Assembly (NCBI RefSeq): GCF_002744175.1
Contig: NZ_NKHF01000100.1
Span: forward strand, 1-60,476
Reading direction: 5' to 3'
DNA length: 60,476 nucleotides
Origin: Pseudoalteromonas piscicida
GTDB lineage: Bacteria; Pseudomonadota; Gammaproteobacteria; Enterobacterales; Alteromonadaceae
Position 1 is the first letter of the stretch. Each line of letters opens with the position of its first letter. Shown here piece after piece: positions 7,750 through 17,227 of this stretch. The position numbers and the translations under genes are program-made. Below the pieces are notes generated by a model, which saw nothing but the letters and a program-made list of their open reading frames with translations, searched no databases and had not been told where the DNA came from.

Positions 7750-8757
7750 ATGAATAGAATCAGGATCGTAATATTTGCCTGTTTTGTTACTGTAGTCGTG
7801 GTAACCCTTGGTGCGTTTACCCGCTTGAGTGATGCAGGGCTTGGTTGCCCCGATTGGCCAGGATGTTATGGCTTTTTGACAGTGCCGAATGAGAGCCACG
7901 AACTTTCAGCGGCAAAAGATCAGTTCCCACACTTAGAAGTTGAAGCTGAAAAAGCCTGGATTGAGATGATCCATCGCTATTTTGCCAGCTTTTTAGGGCT
8001 TATCATCCTTACATTGGCATGTTTACAGTTATTCAAAAAGCAAGAAAATAAGGGCCCAAATCGACATTACTATTTACTGTTGATGCTTGTGTTGTTTCAA
8101 GGCGCCTTGGGAATGTGGACTGTGACAATGAATCTGCAACCTGTGATAGTCATGGGACATTTACTTGGCGGATTTAGTATCTTAGCGTTGTTGGTTTTAT
8201 TAGTCTTGCGACTAAAGCACAGTAGTATTACTGCTCAGGTGCCCAGGCGCACCGCTCAAGTGTGTTATGTTGCACTGTTTGTTTTGGTGATTCAAATTGC
8301 ACTTGGCGGCTGGTTAGCTGCTAATTATGCAGCGCCACATTGCACCGGTTTACCTCTTTGTGATAATTCACAACTCTTTTCATGGCAAAGCTTATTCACG
8401 TTACCAGAGGCTTCAGCTACTTACGAATTTGGTGTGCTCCCCTTTGAATCAAGAGTGTCGATTCACTTTACACATAGAGTATGGGCGATCATTACCGTAT
8501 TGAGCTTACTTATTGCGTGCTGGCCTTTATTAAAGCAACAGCAAAGTCAGGTGATTAAAAACTCAGCTTATCTTGTGCTGGTGTTAGTAACTCTGCAAGT
8601 TGTTGTCGGCGCTGCCATCGTTCATTTCCAATTTCCATTGTTACTCACCTTATTTCATAACTTCATGGCAGCCATGGTATTACTGGCGATGGTGAGACTA
8701 TGTTTTTTTGTGAGTTTAGCGCAAAAAATAGGAGAGAAATATGCAACAGTTAACTGA
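7750..8757 (+). CDS. ctaA: Haem A synthase (CtaA/Cox15)
   Basis: Oxidises the C8 methyl of haem O to the formyl group of haem A. The 335-residue protein has about eight membrane segments and the motif FTRLSDAGLGCPDWPGC near the N terminus. Further conserved histidines are H80 (MIHRYFAS), the histidine of MGHLLGG, FTHRVW and LFHNF. A Cys pair (CTGLPLC) lies in the middle loop. AGGAGG at 7739-7744 places the start at ATG 7750 rather than the GTG at 7744. It overlaps cyoE by 17 bp. Confidence 0.95.
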   Translation: MNRIRIVIFACFVTVVVVTLGAFTRLSDAGLGCPDWPGCYGFLTVPNESHELSAAKDQFPHLEVEAEKAWIEMIHRYFASFLGLIILTLACLQLFKKQENKGPNRHYYLLLMLVLFQGALGMWTVTMNLQPVIVMGHLLGGFSILALLVLLVLRLKHSSITAQVPRRTAQVCYVALFVLVIQIALGGWLAANYAAPHCTGLPLCDNSQLFSWQSLFTLPEASATYEFGVLPFESRVSIHFTHRVWAIITVLSLLIACWPLLKQQQSQVIKNSAYLVLVLVTLQVVVGAAIVHFQFPLLLTLFHNFMAAMVLLAMVRLCFFVSLAQKIGEKYATVN

Positions 8758-9640
8758 ACTTTCGGAATATCAAAGAATAACAACATTGCTAAAATCCTAT
8801 TTTGGTATGTGCAAATTTAAAGTAGTTTGTATGTTGGTTATTACCGCTTGGGTTGGCATGGCTTTGGCGCCACACAGTGATAAAACGTTACTCTCTCAAG
8901 TAATGAGCTTATTGGGTATAGGACTGCTCTCAAGTAGCGCTGCGGCGATTAATCATATCGTGGATCGAGAGATAGACAAAAAAATGGCCAGAACTCGCAA
9001 CCGGCCATTAGCGACAGAGTCTGTCTCGGTTTCATCAGCATTAATATTTGCCAGTATTTTAGCCGTACTTGGTTATGCTCTACTCACGATTTTTGCAAAT
9101 CAGCTCTGCGCATTATTAACCCTTGCTGCATTAGTTGGATACGCTGTGGTCTACACATTATTGCTAAAGCGTGCAACACCACAAAATATAGTGATTGGTG
9201 GATTAGCAGGTGCTATGCCTCCGTTACTTGGATGGGTCAGTGAGACTGGACAATTGGGAGCAGAACCATGGTTATTGGTGATGATTATATTTGCTTGGAC
9301 TCCACCTCATTTTTGGGCTCTGGCGATTGCGCGTAAACGTGACTACGAAAAAGCGAAAGTACCGATGTTGCCAGTGACACATGGTGATGAATTTACCAAA
9401 CTGTGCGTATTATTTTACACCATATTACTTACTTTAGTTTGTCTATTACCTTATTTGGTCGGGATGTCGGGGTGGATTTATTTATTATGCTCTGGTGCGG
9501 CCAATGTTGCATTTATTTATAAAGCAACAAAGCTTATGAAAACTAATAGTTTAGAGTATGCTATGAGAGTATTTTATTTTTCTATCTGGCATTTACTGAT
9601 AGTTTTTGTGGCACTTTTTGTGGATAAAGCATTTATATGA
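8741..9640 (+). CDS. cyoE: Protohaem IX farnesyltransferase (haem O synthase)
   Basis: UbiA-family prenyltransferase that adds farnesyl to haem B to make haem O, the substrate of CtaA. It has 299 residues and about nine membrane segments. The first Asp-rich motif is NHIVDREIDKKMARTRNRP, and the second polar motif follows WTPPHFWALAI (ARKRDYEKAKVPMLP). The Shine-Dalgarno GGAGAG lies within the end of ctaA, and its stop overlaps the SCO start (ATGA), so ctaA, cyoE and SCO are coupled. Confidence 0.96.
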   Translation: MQQLTELSEYQRITTLLKSYFGMCKFKVVCMLVITAWVGMALAPHSDKTLLSQVMSLLGIGLLSSSAAAINHIVDREIDKKMARTRNRPLATESVSVSSALIFASILAVLGYALLTIFANQLCALLTLAALVGYAVVYTLLLKRATPQNIVIGGLAGAMPPLLGWVSETGQLGAEPWLLVMIIFAWTPPHFWALAIARKRDYEKAKVPMLPVTHGDEFTKLCVLFYTILLTLVCLLPYLVGMSGWIYLLCSGAANVAFIYKATKLMKTNSLEYAMRVFYFSIWHLLIVFVALFVDKAFI

Positions 9641-10230
9641 AAAGAATTATAGTTATTGTCTTGGCTGTGATGTTATTTGGGTGTGGTCAAGCACCTGAGG
9701 TATCAGAAAAAGTAGTCTGGTATCCAACGCCCAAGGCGGTAAAGCATTTTGAACTTCAAGATCAATACGGTGAGACTGTTAGCAACCAGGACTTTGCCGA
9801 CAAGTGGAATTTACTTTTTCTAGGTTACACTAGTTGTCCTGATATTTGTCCTATGACGCTATTAAAATTAACACATGTGTATCAATCAGTTGAAAACAAG
9901 GATAGCTTGCAAGTGTGGTTTGTTTCTGTAGATCCAAACAGGGATACAAAAGATAAGCGCTTAGCTTATATTAAGCACTTTGAGCCTGCTTTTAAGGCCG
10001 TTTCCGGTGATCATGCTGCGCTATTTCCTTTCGTCAGAGATCTGGGATTGATCTATGCGATAAATCAGGAGCAGAAAGGAGAATATTATGTCGATCATAG
10101 TGCATCAGTAGCACTAATAAACCCTGATGGCCAACTTGAGGCCATTTTCAAACCCTCATATGCCGAAGGCACAGTGCCAACTATCGACGATAAGTTGTTA
10201 CTTAAGGATTTAGAAAAGATCATCAATTAG
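9637..10230 (+). CDS. SCO1/SenC family copper chaperone (lipoprotein)
   Basis: SCO proteins deliver copper to, or reduce, the CuA site of subunit II. This 197-residue protein has a lipoprotein signal with lipobox LFGC (Cys16) and a thioredoxin fold. The copper ligands are C67 and C71 (CPDICPM) and H154 (VDHSAS). It is the last gene of the oxidase cluster, coupled to cyoE by ATGA and followed by a hairpin. Confidence 0.94.
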   Translation: MKRIIVIVLAVMLFGCGQAPEVSEKVVWYPTPKAVKHFELQDQYGETVSNQDFADKWNLLFLGYTSCPDICPMTLLKLTHVYQSVENKDSLQVWFVSVDPNRDTKDKRLAYIKHFEPAFKAVSGDHAALFPFVRDLGLIYAINQEQKGEYYVDHSASVALINPDGQLEAIFKPSYAEGTVPTIDDKLLLKDLEKIIN

Positions 10231-10239
10231 TCGCATATT

Positions 10240-10261
10240 GGCACTGCTAAATCTCAGTGCC
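10240..10261 (+). terminator. Hairpin after the oxidase operon
   Basis: GGCACTG (10240-10246) pairs with CAGTGCC (10255-10261) across an 8-base loop, ten bases after the SCO stop. There is no T-tract, so it may be a weak or factor-assisted terminator or an mRNA 3' stabiliser. Confidence 0.5.
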
Positions 10262-10385
10262 AGCAACATTTCCTACCTCTAACGCTTTAATTATTTGCGG
10301 ATTTTTATCCAATCTTTGTGGCAATTTTGCTATCTCGGTCTAAGCTAATTTTATTACTCATTTTTACAAGGATAGTCTTCTGCTC

Positions 10386-10658
10386 ATGTTGAAACTTCCA
10401 CCCGAGATGGCAATCAACCATGTGGAAAGTCTGTACCATCAGTTTTTCCAAGACTCTATGGAAACGTCTGACATCACAATTGACATTAGTGAAGTACAAA
10501 AAGCAGACACCGCATCTATCCAGTTATTGTGTGCCGTACAAAAACACCTACTCACAATGGAGCATAAAATTGTATGGCATGGTGAAAGTGAGGCGTTAGC
10601 CCAAGCGGTAAATGAGCTCGGATTAACTCATTATTTATTCCATAGTATTGAAAATTAA
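10386..10658 (+). CDS. STAS-domain protein of the chemotaxis operon
   Basis: A 90-residue protein that looks like a single STAS domain, the fold of anti-sigma-factor antagonists and MlaB. It has the strand DITIDISEVQKADTASIQLL, where the Ser/Thr after the Asp is the usual phosphoacceptor region, then a helix and the strand HKIVWHG. It is the first gene of the chemotaxis operon, ten bases before cheY. Such proteins accompany some accessory chemotaxis clusters; the role is unknown. The possible Shine-Dalgarno AAGGA is 13 bases upstream, rather far. Confidence 0.8.
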   Translation: MLKLPPEMAINHVESLYHQFFQDSMETSDITIDISEVQKADTASIQLLCAVQKHLLTMEHKIVWHGESEALAQAVNELGLTHYLFHSIEN

Positions 10659-10667
10659 GAGGTGATT

Positions 10668-11030
10668 ATGAAAAAGATTTTAGCTGTGGATGACTCGGCA
10701 TCTATGCGTCAAATGGTGGGCTTTACGCTAAAAAAAGCAGGTTTTGATGTAATAGAGGCGAAAGATGGTAGTGAAGCACTATCCATCGCAAAACAACAGG
10801 GCTTCGATGCTGTTATTTCTGATGTGAATATGCCTGTGATGGATGGTATTACGCTAATCAAGGAATTGCGCAGTTTGCCAAATTACAAGTTTACGCCCTT
10901 GCTGATGCTGACAACAGAGTCAGGGTTGGATAAAAAAACCGAGGGGAAGGCTGCTGGAGCTACGGGCTGGATTGTTAAACCATTTAACCCCGAACAATTA
11001 TTAGCGGTATTAAAGAAAGTCATAAGATAG
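10668..11030 (+). CDS. cheY: CheY-like response regulator
   Basis: A 120-residue stand-alone receiver domain. The acidic pair D8-D9, the phosphoacceptor D52 (ISDVNMP), Thr83 (LTTES) and Lys105 (IVKPF) are all present, so it should be phosphorylated by the adjacent CheA. The start is the ATG at 10668 (MKKILAVDDS), preceded by AGAGGTG; the GTG at 10662 is inside that site. Whether it acts on the flagellar motor or on another output cannot be told from sequence. Confidence 0.93.
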   Translation: MKKILAVDDSASMRQMVGFTLKKAGFDVIEAKDGSEALSIAKQQGFDAVISDVNMPVMDGITLIKELRSLPNYKFTPLLMLTTESGLDKKTEGKAAGATGWIVKPFNPEQLLAVLKKVIR

Positions 11031-11048
11031 ATACTGAGAGGCGTCGAT

Positions 11049-13133
11049 ATGAGTATTGATTTAAGCCAATTTTTTGATGTCTTTTTTGAAGAAAGCTTTG
11101 AAGGACTAGATATCATGGAAGCTGAGCTGTTGAATTTACAGCCCGGACACGAAGATTCTGAGACAATCAATACTATCTTTCGCGCAGCCCACAGTATTAA
11201 AGGCGGCAGTGGAACATTTGGGTTTACCTCTGTGGCAAACTTTACCCATGTGTTAGAGACCTTGCTCGACCAGATCAGAGATGGGCGTCGTCAACTTATT
11301 GCCGAGCATGTTAATTTGTTATTGCAGGCCGTGGATTGCTTACGAGCATTATTAACTGCACTACAAGCCGAGGAAGAGCCAGACCTTTCAAGCGCCAATG
11401 AGTTGCGCGGTAAGTTTGAAGAGATCTTGGGGAGCAAAAGTGAAACAAGCTCTGAGACTTTGCAAAGTGATTCAGGGAGACTCGAATCGCATACCTATCA
11501 GATTGACTTTAAACCATTACCGCACCTTTTTAAGACCGGAAATGAACCGCTCTACATGCTAAGTGAGCTCTCGGAGCTGGGGGAGTTAGAAACACATGCC
11601 TTTTGTGACGCCATTCCGGAAATAGACGTTTTTAATCCTGAAGATTGTTATTTAAGCTGGCGTTTGTATCTCACAACAACACAACCAGAATCTGCGATTA
11701 GAGAAGTCTTCGAGTGGGTTGAAGATGATGCCGAAATAGTCATTACTATATGTGGCGGCCTGTTTGAAGGCGAGGGGGAAATGCTTGCAGGTGAGTTGGA
11801 GCAAAACCAACAGGATAGCCCTGCTAATGAGCCTGAGGCTCATAACAAACCTAACAAAGCAGCCGTTGCAGCAAAAGCGAAACCTGAAGCGAGTAAAAAA
11901 TCAGCAGAATCAACGTCGATAAGGGTAGGCATTGATAAAGTGGACTCTCTTATCAATATGGTTGGGGAACTGGTGATCACGCAAGCAATGTTGACGCAAC
12001 TAGGAGAGCAAGAACCGACGGAACATACCCTAGCAGCCATGCAAGAGGGACTGGCACAGTTGGCGCATAACACCCGAGACTTACAAGAAAATGTAATGCG
12101 GATCAGGATGTTGCCGATTAGCTTTGTGTTTAGTCGGTTTCCTCGGTTGGTGAGAGACACCTCACAGAAGCTAAACAAGCAAGTTGAACTAAAGTTGTTG
12201 GGTGAGCAGACAGAGTTAGACAAAACGGTCATGGAGAAAATATCTGATCCTATGGTGCATCTGGTGAGAAACTCATTGGATCATGGCCTAGAAACGCCGG
12301 AAGAAAGAATCAAGTCAGGTAAAGACCCTGTAGGCACCGTCACGCTCAATGCATTTCATCAAGGCGGTAATATCGTTATTGAAATCATGGATGACGGTAG
12401 AGGGCTAAATACTGAAAAAATAAAAAGTAAAGCAGTAGCGAACGGCCTGATCCAAGAGACTGATGAGCTTTCTGTGGAAGAGGTTAATGAACTGATCTTC
12501 AAGCCAGGATTTTCTACAGCTGATGAGGTGAGCGATATCTCTGGCCGTGGTGTCGGTATGGATGTGGTAAGACGAAACATCCAATCGCTGAATGGCAGTG
12601 TGGAGGTAACCTCCGCCAAAGGGGTTGGCTCTACCTTTACCATAAGATTACCACTTACCTTAGCCATTTTAGATGGCCAGCTGGTTAAGGTTGCTAAGCA
12701 TACTTATATTATCCCACTTATCTCCATCGTCGAATCCTTGCAAATTGATATTAAGAAAGTGAGCAAAGTTGGAAATGGTTTAGAGGTGTTACGACTACGT
12801 GATGAGTACATCCCGATATTGAGGCTTTATCAGTTGTTTAATCATGAAGGTGCAATTGAAGAGCTCGACAAAACTTTGCTGGTGGTGGTCGAAAGTGACA
12901 ATCACAAAGTAGGCTTGTTGGTTGATGATTTACTTGCTCAGCAACAGGTAGTGATCAAGAGCCTTGAAGCAAACTATCAAAAGGTTAATGGTATCTCTGG
13001 TGCGACCATTTTAGGGGATGGCAGAGTTTCTCTAATAGTTGATATTAGTGGTCTGATTAAATTAAGTGGTCTCAAACGTCCAGGCACTCAAGAGTTGCTG
13101 ATGGAGCAGGAGCTAGAAGAGGTGGCATCATGA
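11049..13133 (+). CDS. cheA: Chemotaxis histidine kinase CheA
   Basis: A 694-residue kinase with the canonical order of domains. The N-terminal Hpt domain has phosphorylated H48 (AAHSIKGG). A regulatory CheY-binding-like segment follows at about 150-245, then an Ala/Lys-rich linker at about 260-285. The dimerisation helices, the ATPase domain with the N box (LVRNSLDHG) and G boxes (DDGRGL, GRGVGMD) and a CheW-like C-terminal domain complete it. The frame is intact. Its stop overlaps the cheW start (ATGA). Confidence 0.96.
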   Translation: MSIDLSQFFDVFFEESFEGLDIMEAELLNLQPGHEDSETINTIFRAAHSIKGGSGTFGFTSVANFTHVLETLLDQIRDGRRQLIAEHVNLLLQAVDCLRALLTALQAEEEPDLSSANELRGKFEEILGSKSETSSETLQSDSGRLESHTYQIDFKPLPHLFKTGNEPLYMLSELSELGELETHAFCDAIPEIDVFNPEDCYLSWRLYLTTTQPESAIREVFEWVEDDAEIVITICGGLFEGEGEMLAGELEQNQQDSPANEPEAHNKPNKAAVAAKAKPEASKKSAESTSIRVGIDKVDSLINMVGELVITQAMLTQLGEQEPTEHTLAAMQEGLAQLAHNTRDLQENVMRIRMLPISFVFSRFPRLVRDTSQKLNKQVELKLLGEQTELDKTVMEKISDPMVHLVRNSLDHGLETPEERIKSGKDPVGTVTLNAFHQGGNIVIEIMDDGRGLNTEKIKSKAVANGLIQETDELSVEEVNELIFKPGFSTADEVSDISGRGVGMDVVRRNIQSLNGSVEVTSAKGVGSTFTIRLPLTLAILDGQLVKVAKHTYIIPLISIVESLQIDIKKVSKVGNGLEVLRLRDEYIPILRLYQLFNHEGAIEELDKTLLVVVESDNHKVGLLVDDLLAQQQVVIKSLEANYQKVNGISGATILGDGRVSLIVDISGLIKLSGLKRPGTQELLMEQELEEVAS

Positions 13134-13636
13134 TCACGGAAAGGGCATCAATAAATGAGCAAGTTATGCTGGCAGACAAAGATGACGATACACAATTTTT
13201 AACTTTTATGATGGCCAATGAAGAATATGGTATGGATATTTTGGCTGTACAAGAAATAAGAGGTTGGGAAGAAGTAACGACTATTCCAAATGCCCCCAAA
13301 TATGTAAATGGCGCGATTAACCTGCGCGGTACGATTGTACCTATTATTGATTTAAGACTGCGATTTGGCTTACCCCAAGTTGAGTATGGCCCATTAACCG
13401 TCGTTATCGTTGTATCTGTGATTATAAAAGAATCCACCAAAATAATGGGATTAGTGGTAGACGCTGTATCGGATGTGTACAGCATAAATGAAGAAACGGC
13501 TAAAGATGTCCCTGACTTTCAGGACTCTGAAAACAGCCAATTTGTACAAGGACTTGTCAATGTGGGCGAAAAAATGGTCGTCCTTTTGAATTTGAAAAAA
13601 ATCTTAAACCTTGAAGTAAAACAAAATGAGCAATAG
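13130..13636 (+). CDS. cheW: Chemotaxis coupling protein CheW
   Basis: CheW links receptors to CheA. The 168-residue protein is one CheW domain with the conserved strand FMMANEEYGMDILAVQEI and the motif NLRGTIVPIIDLR. It is coupled to cheA by ATGA, and the MCP gene begins shortly after its stop. Confidence 0.95.
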   Translation: MITERASINEQVMLADKDDDTQFLTFMMANEEYGMDILAVQEIRGWEEVTTIPNAPKYVNGAINLRGTIVPIIDLRLRFGLPQVEYGPLTVVIVVSVIIKESTKIMGLVVDAVSDVYSINEETAKDVPDFQDSENSQFVQGLVNVGEKMVVLLNLKKILNLEVKQNEQ

Positions 13637-13652
13637 GTTGTCGGGGGATAAC

Positions 13653-16342
13653 ATGAACGATCAAGCATTAGCAAGTCAACTCAACAATAGGGTCTTGATA
13701 GCGAGTGCCATAATAGTTGTGGGCTTGGCAATTAGTGTTCAGATGCTGAATATTAGTATGTCTACTCAGACTTATGTGGCGATTGTCATCGCGCTAGTTA
13801 GTGTAGTGTTGGCGATTTTACTATTAAAGCAGAGTGCAAACGTGCTCCTCTCTAAATTAAGAGATGTTGAAGAAATTGTGCCTGCCATCCAACAAAAAGA
13901 TGCCAGTCTACTCAATGTGAATAGTGCGGCGAGACAGTCTTCACTGTATCAGGCAGTGTCTAATTTATTAAATACCGATGATAATAGCCAAGATCATAGC
14001 CATAGCTTGTTACTGGCGCTTCAGGTTTGCCAAGCAAATATTATGTTAGCCGATGAATCTTTGAATATTGTTTATTTAAATGATTCAGTTACCAGCATGT
14101 TAAGGAAAAACCAAGCAAAGTTGCAACAGGAGTTACCCGGTTTTAATGTGGAAAATTTGATTGGCCAAAATATTGATTCGTTCCATAAAAACCCAAGCCA
14201 CCAAAGGGGGATACTGGCTAATTTAACCAGGCCTTACGTGACAAAAATAAAGGTAGCTGGGTTAACGTTTGACTTAATTGCAACGCCTGTATTTGACGAC
14301 GAAGGACAAAGGATCGCGACGCTAGTAGAGTGGAAAGATCTCACTCGAGAGCTAGCCATGGAGAAAAAGCAGGCCGATTTGGCCAGTCATAATGCACGTA
14401 TATCAAATGCGCTAGATGTTTGTCAGGCTAATGTGATGCTTGCAGACGAACACTTAAATATCGTTTACGTCAACGACTCGGTTGTCAGCATGTTAAGAGA
14501 TAACCAGTCTCAGCTTAGAAAGTCATTACCGAATTTTGATGTAGATAGCCTGGTTGGCCAATGTATTGATGTGTTTCATGAAAACCCCAACCATCAGCGT
14601 AATTTGCTTGAGAAACTGAGTGATGTTTATAAAACCGATATTAAGGTTGCAGGTTTTACTTTTGGCCTGATTGCGACACCTGTTTTTGATGACGATAGAA
14701 ATCGCATAGGCACGGTTGTTGAGTGGGAAGATAAAACGGAACGGTTAATACGTGAGCAAGAAGAAAAAGCTGCCGCCGCTGAAAACTTAAGGGTTCGTCG
14801 AGCATTAGATAATGTATCAACAAACACGATGATCGCGAATGAACAGTTCGAGATAGTCTATTTAAACCGCGCGTTGAAGAAATGATGAGAAACGCGGAGC
14901 ATGATCTGAAACGAGATCTGCCTAACTTCGATAGTCGACAACTCTTAGGTGCAAATATCGATGTGTTCCACCGTAATCCGAGTCATCAGCGTAGTATGCT
15001 AGGGAGATTGGAGTCAGAGTACACAACGGAAATTGTTGTAGGAGGAAGAACCTTTAGTTTGGTGGCCAATCCTATTTTTGATAGCAACAACGAGCGTGTC
15101 GGCACTGTTATCGAGTGGGATGATAGAACGAAAGAAGCTTCTATCGAAAAAGAAGTGGGTGGGCTTGTGCAATCTGCTAATAGCGGCAACCTGAGCGTTC
15201 GTTTATCTGAGGCGGGTAAAGATGGGTTCTATTTACGCTTAACACAAGGGCTTAATAGCCTAGTGTCCACTGTTGATGAAACGGTGACGGACATGGGCGA
15301 CATGTTAGATTCATTGGCTACAGGCAATTTAACTAGACGTATCGAAGGGGATTATCGCGGTGCATACGAAAAACTGAAAAAAGACGCCAATACCACTGCC
15401 GAGAAGTTAACAGAGGTGTTAAGTCGGATCCGCACGTCTGCAAACTTAGTGGCTAGTGGAGCCGAGGAAATATCCCAAGGCAATGCTGATTTAAGTCAGC
15501 GCACAGAAGAGCAAGCTTCATCGCTAGAAGAAACTGCATCCAGTATGGAAGAAATGACCAGTACGGTCAGACAAAATGCTGACAATGCCAAGGTGGCGAA
15601 CGAATTAGCAGAAGAAACCTGTGATAAAGCAACCAAAGGTGGTGAAGTGGTGACTCGCGCCGTAGCGAGCATGTCTGAGATCAATAATTCGAGCAAGAAA
15701 ATAGCTGACATTATTGGTGTGATCGATGAAATTGCTTTCCAAACTAATTTGTTGGCCTTAAATGCAGCAGTAGAAGCGGCAAGAGCAGGTGAACAAGGGC
15801 GTGGTTTTGCGGTAGTTGCCGGTGAAGTGAGAAATCTTGCACAGCGCTCAGCGGCAGCAGCGAAAGAAATCAAAGACTTGATAAGAGACAGTGTCAGTAA
15901 AGTGGAAGATGGCACATTACTGGTTAATGAGTCTGGCGAAACATTAAAAGGTATCGTCGAGTCCGTAAAACGTGTTACGAACATGATATCTGATATTGCA
16001 GAAGCGTCTATCGAGCAAAGCTCAGGTATTGAGCAGGTTAATAAAGCTGTGTCTCAAATGGACGAGATGACACAGCAAAATGCAGCACTGGTTGAAGAAG
16101 CATCAGCTGCTGGTGAGTCAATGGCTGAGCAAGCAAACGACATGAGAAGGCTATTAAACTTCTTTACACTGGGCGACGGTTCAGGGCAGGGTTACGAACT
16201 TGCTGAAGCTCCACAGTCTTATAAAGCTCCTGAAAGGCAGCTACCAAAACAAAGTATGAACTCCAGCAAAACGCTTTCTCCAACTCCAGCTACAAGGGGT
16301 AATCAGTTTGCAGATGATTCCGAAGAGTGGGAAGAGTTTTAG
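13653..16342 (+). pseudogene. Triple-PAS methyl-accepting chemotaxis protein, split by a frameshift
   Basis: Two frames (to 14885 and from 14882) make one receptor of about 897 residues if one base is restored between 14873 and 14874. The first frame ends YLNRALKK-stop, whereas the PAS repeats predict YLNRAVEEMMRN. Domains in order: two membrane helices (about 15-35 and 40-60), three PAS domains repeating every 131 residues, a HAMP-like region and a long signalling coiled coil with the GEQGRGFAVVAGEVR hairpin. The C-terminal tail EWEEF fits the CheR/CheB tether. Each PAS has His, Leu and Trp at fixed distances (H178/L208/W227, then +131 and +262), like the haem ligands of Aer2. The start ATG at 13653 follows GGGGG; an earlier ATG at 13626 overlaps cheW. 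The frameshift could be real or a sequencing error. Confidence 0.85.
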
Positions 16343-16396
16343 CCGACAAGCCACTTAGCGCAAACAAGTAGTGAGTTTGATTGAAGGAATAATACG

Positions 16397-17227
16397 ATGC
16401 GAGAGTTTTTATTAACCGATAAGGATTTTTCCGAAATTTCGGCTCGGGTTTATGATGTGTGTGGCATCGTGCTTGGGCCTCATAAAAAGGAAATGGTTTA
16501 CTCTCGATTAGCGCGTCGCATTAGGGCTAACGGACTTCACTCGTTTGCGGAGTACCTCTCTTTTTTAGAAGACAATCAGGATGCTGAGTTCAGCCATTTT
16601 ATCAATGCGATAACGACAAACTTAACGTCCTTTTTCAGAGAGAATCATCACTTTGAGTTTTTGGCAAAAAAAATAGTACCAGAAATAGTTGCCAGACATA
16701 AACAGGATAAGCGAGTCAGAATTTGGTCAGCAGGTTGCTCTACAGGTGAGGAGCCGTACAGTATTGCGATGACCATCGCAAGTGCGTTTCCGAGTGATTG
16801 GGACATCAAAGTACTGGCCACCGATCTCGATTCTAATGTACTGAGTAAAGCAAGTATTGGAGAGTACACCGCAAATAATGTAACAGGACTAGATGAAGAA
16901 AAACTAAAAAAGTGGTTTTTGCGCAGTGCCGACGGCGCTTTATATCGGGTGAAACCAAAGTTACAGTCATTTATCCATTTTAAGCGGCTAAACCTGTTGG
17001 AGCCATGGCCGATGAAGGGGCCCTTTGACGTGATATTTTGTCGCAACGTGTTAATTTACTTTGATAAAGAAACCAAGGATAAGCTTTTTCAGCAGTATCA
17101 CAATTTGTTAGTGCCAAATGGGTATTTGTTGATAGGACACTCAGAAACAATGGGAAAAGAACACCTTGAGTTTAAAAACTTAGGTAAAACCATTTATCAA
17201 AAAGGCCAGTTGAATGAAAGAGTTTAG
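16397..17227 (+). CDS. cheR: Chemotaxis protein methyltransferase CheR
   Basis: Methylates receptor glutamates using S-adenosylmethionine. The 276-residue protein has an N-terminal helical domain, the SAM motif WSAGCSTGEEPYS (about 114-126), the LATDLDSNVL motif and the CRNVLIYFD motif. The neighbouring receptor ends in a CheR-tether-like pentapeptide, so the two probably work as a pair. The frame is intact and overlaps cheD by 14 bp. Confidence 0.95.
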   Translation: MREFLLTDKDFSEISARVYDVCGIVLGPHKKEMVYSRLARRIRANGLHSFAEYLSFLEDNQDAEFSHFINAITTNLTSFFRENHHFEFLAKKIVPEIVARHKQDKRVRIWSAGCSTGEEPYSIAMTIASAFPSDWDIKVLATDLDSNVLSKASIGEYTANNVTGLDEEKLKKWFLRSADGALYRVKPKLQSFIHFKRLNLLEPWPMKGPFDVIFCRNVLIYFDKETKDKLFQQYHNLLVPNGYLLIGHSETMGKEHLEFKNLGKTIYQKGQLNERV

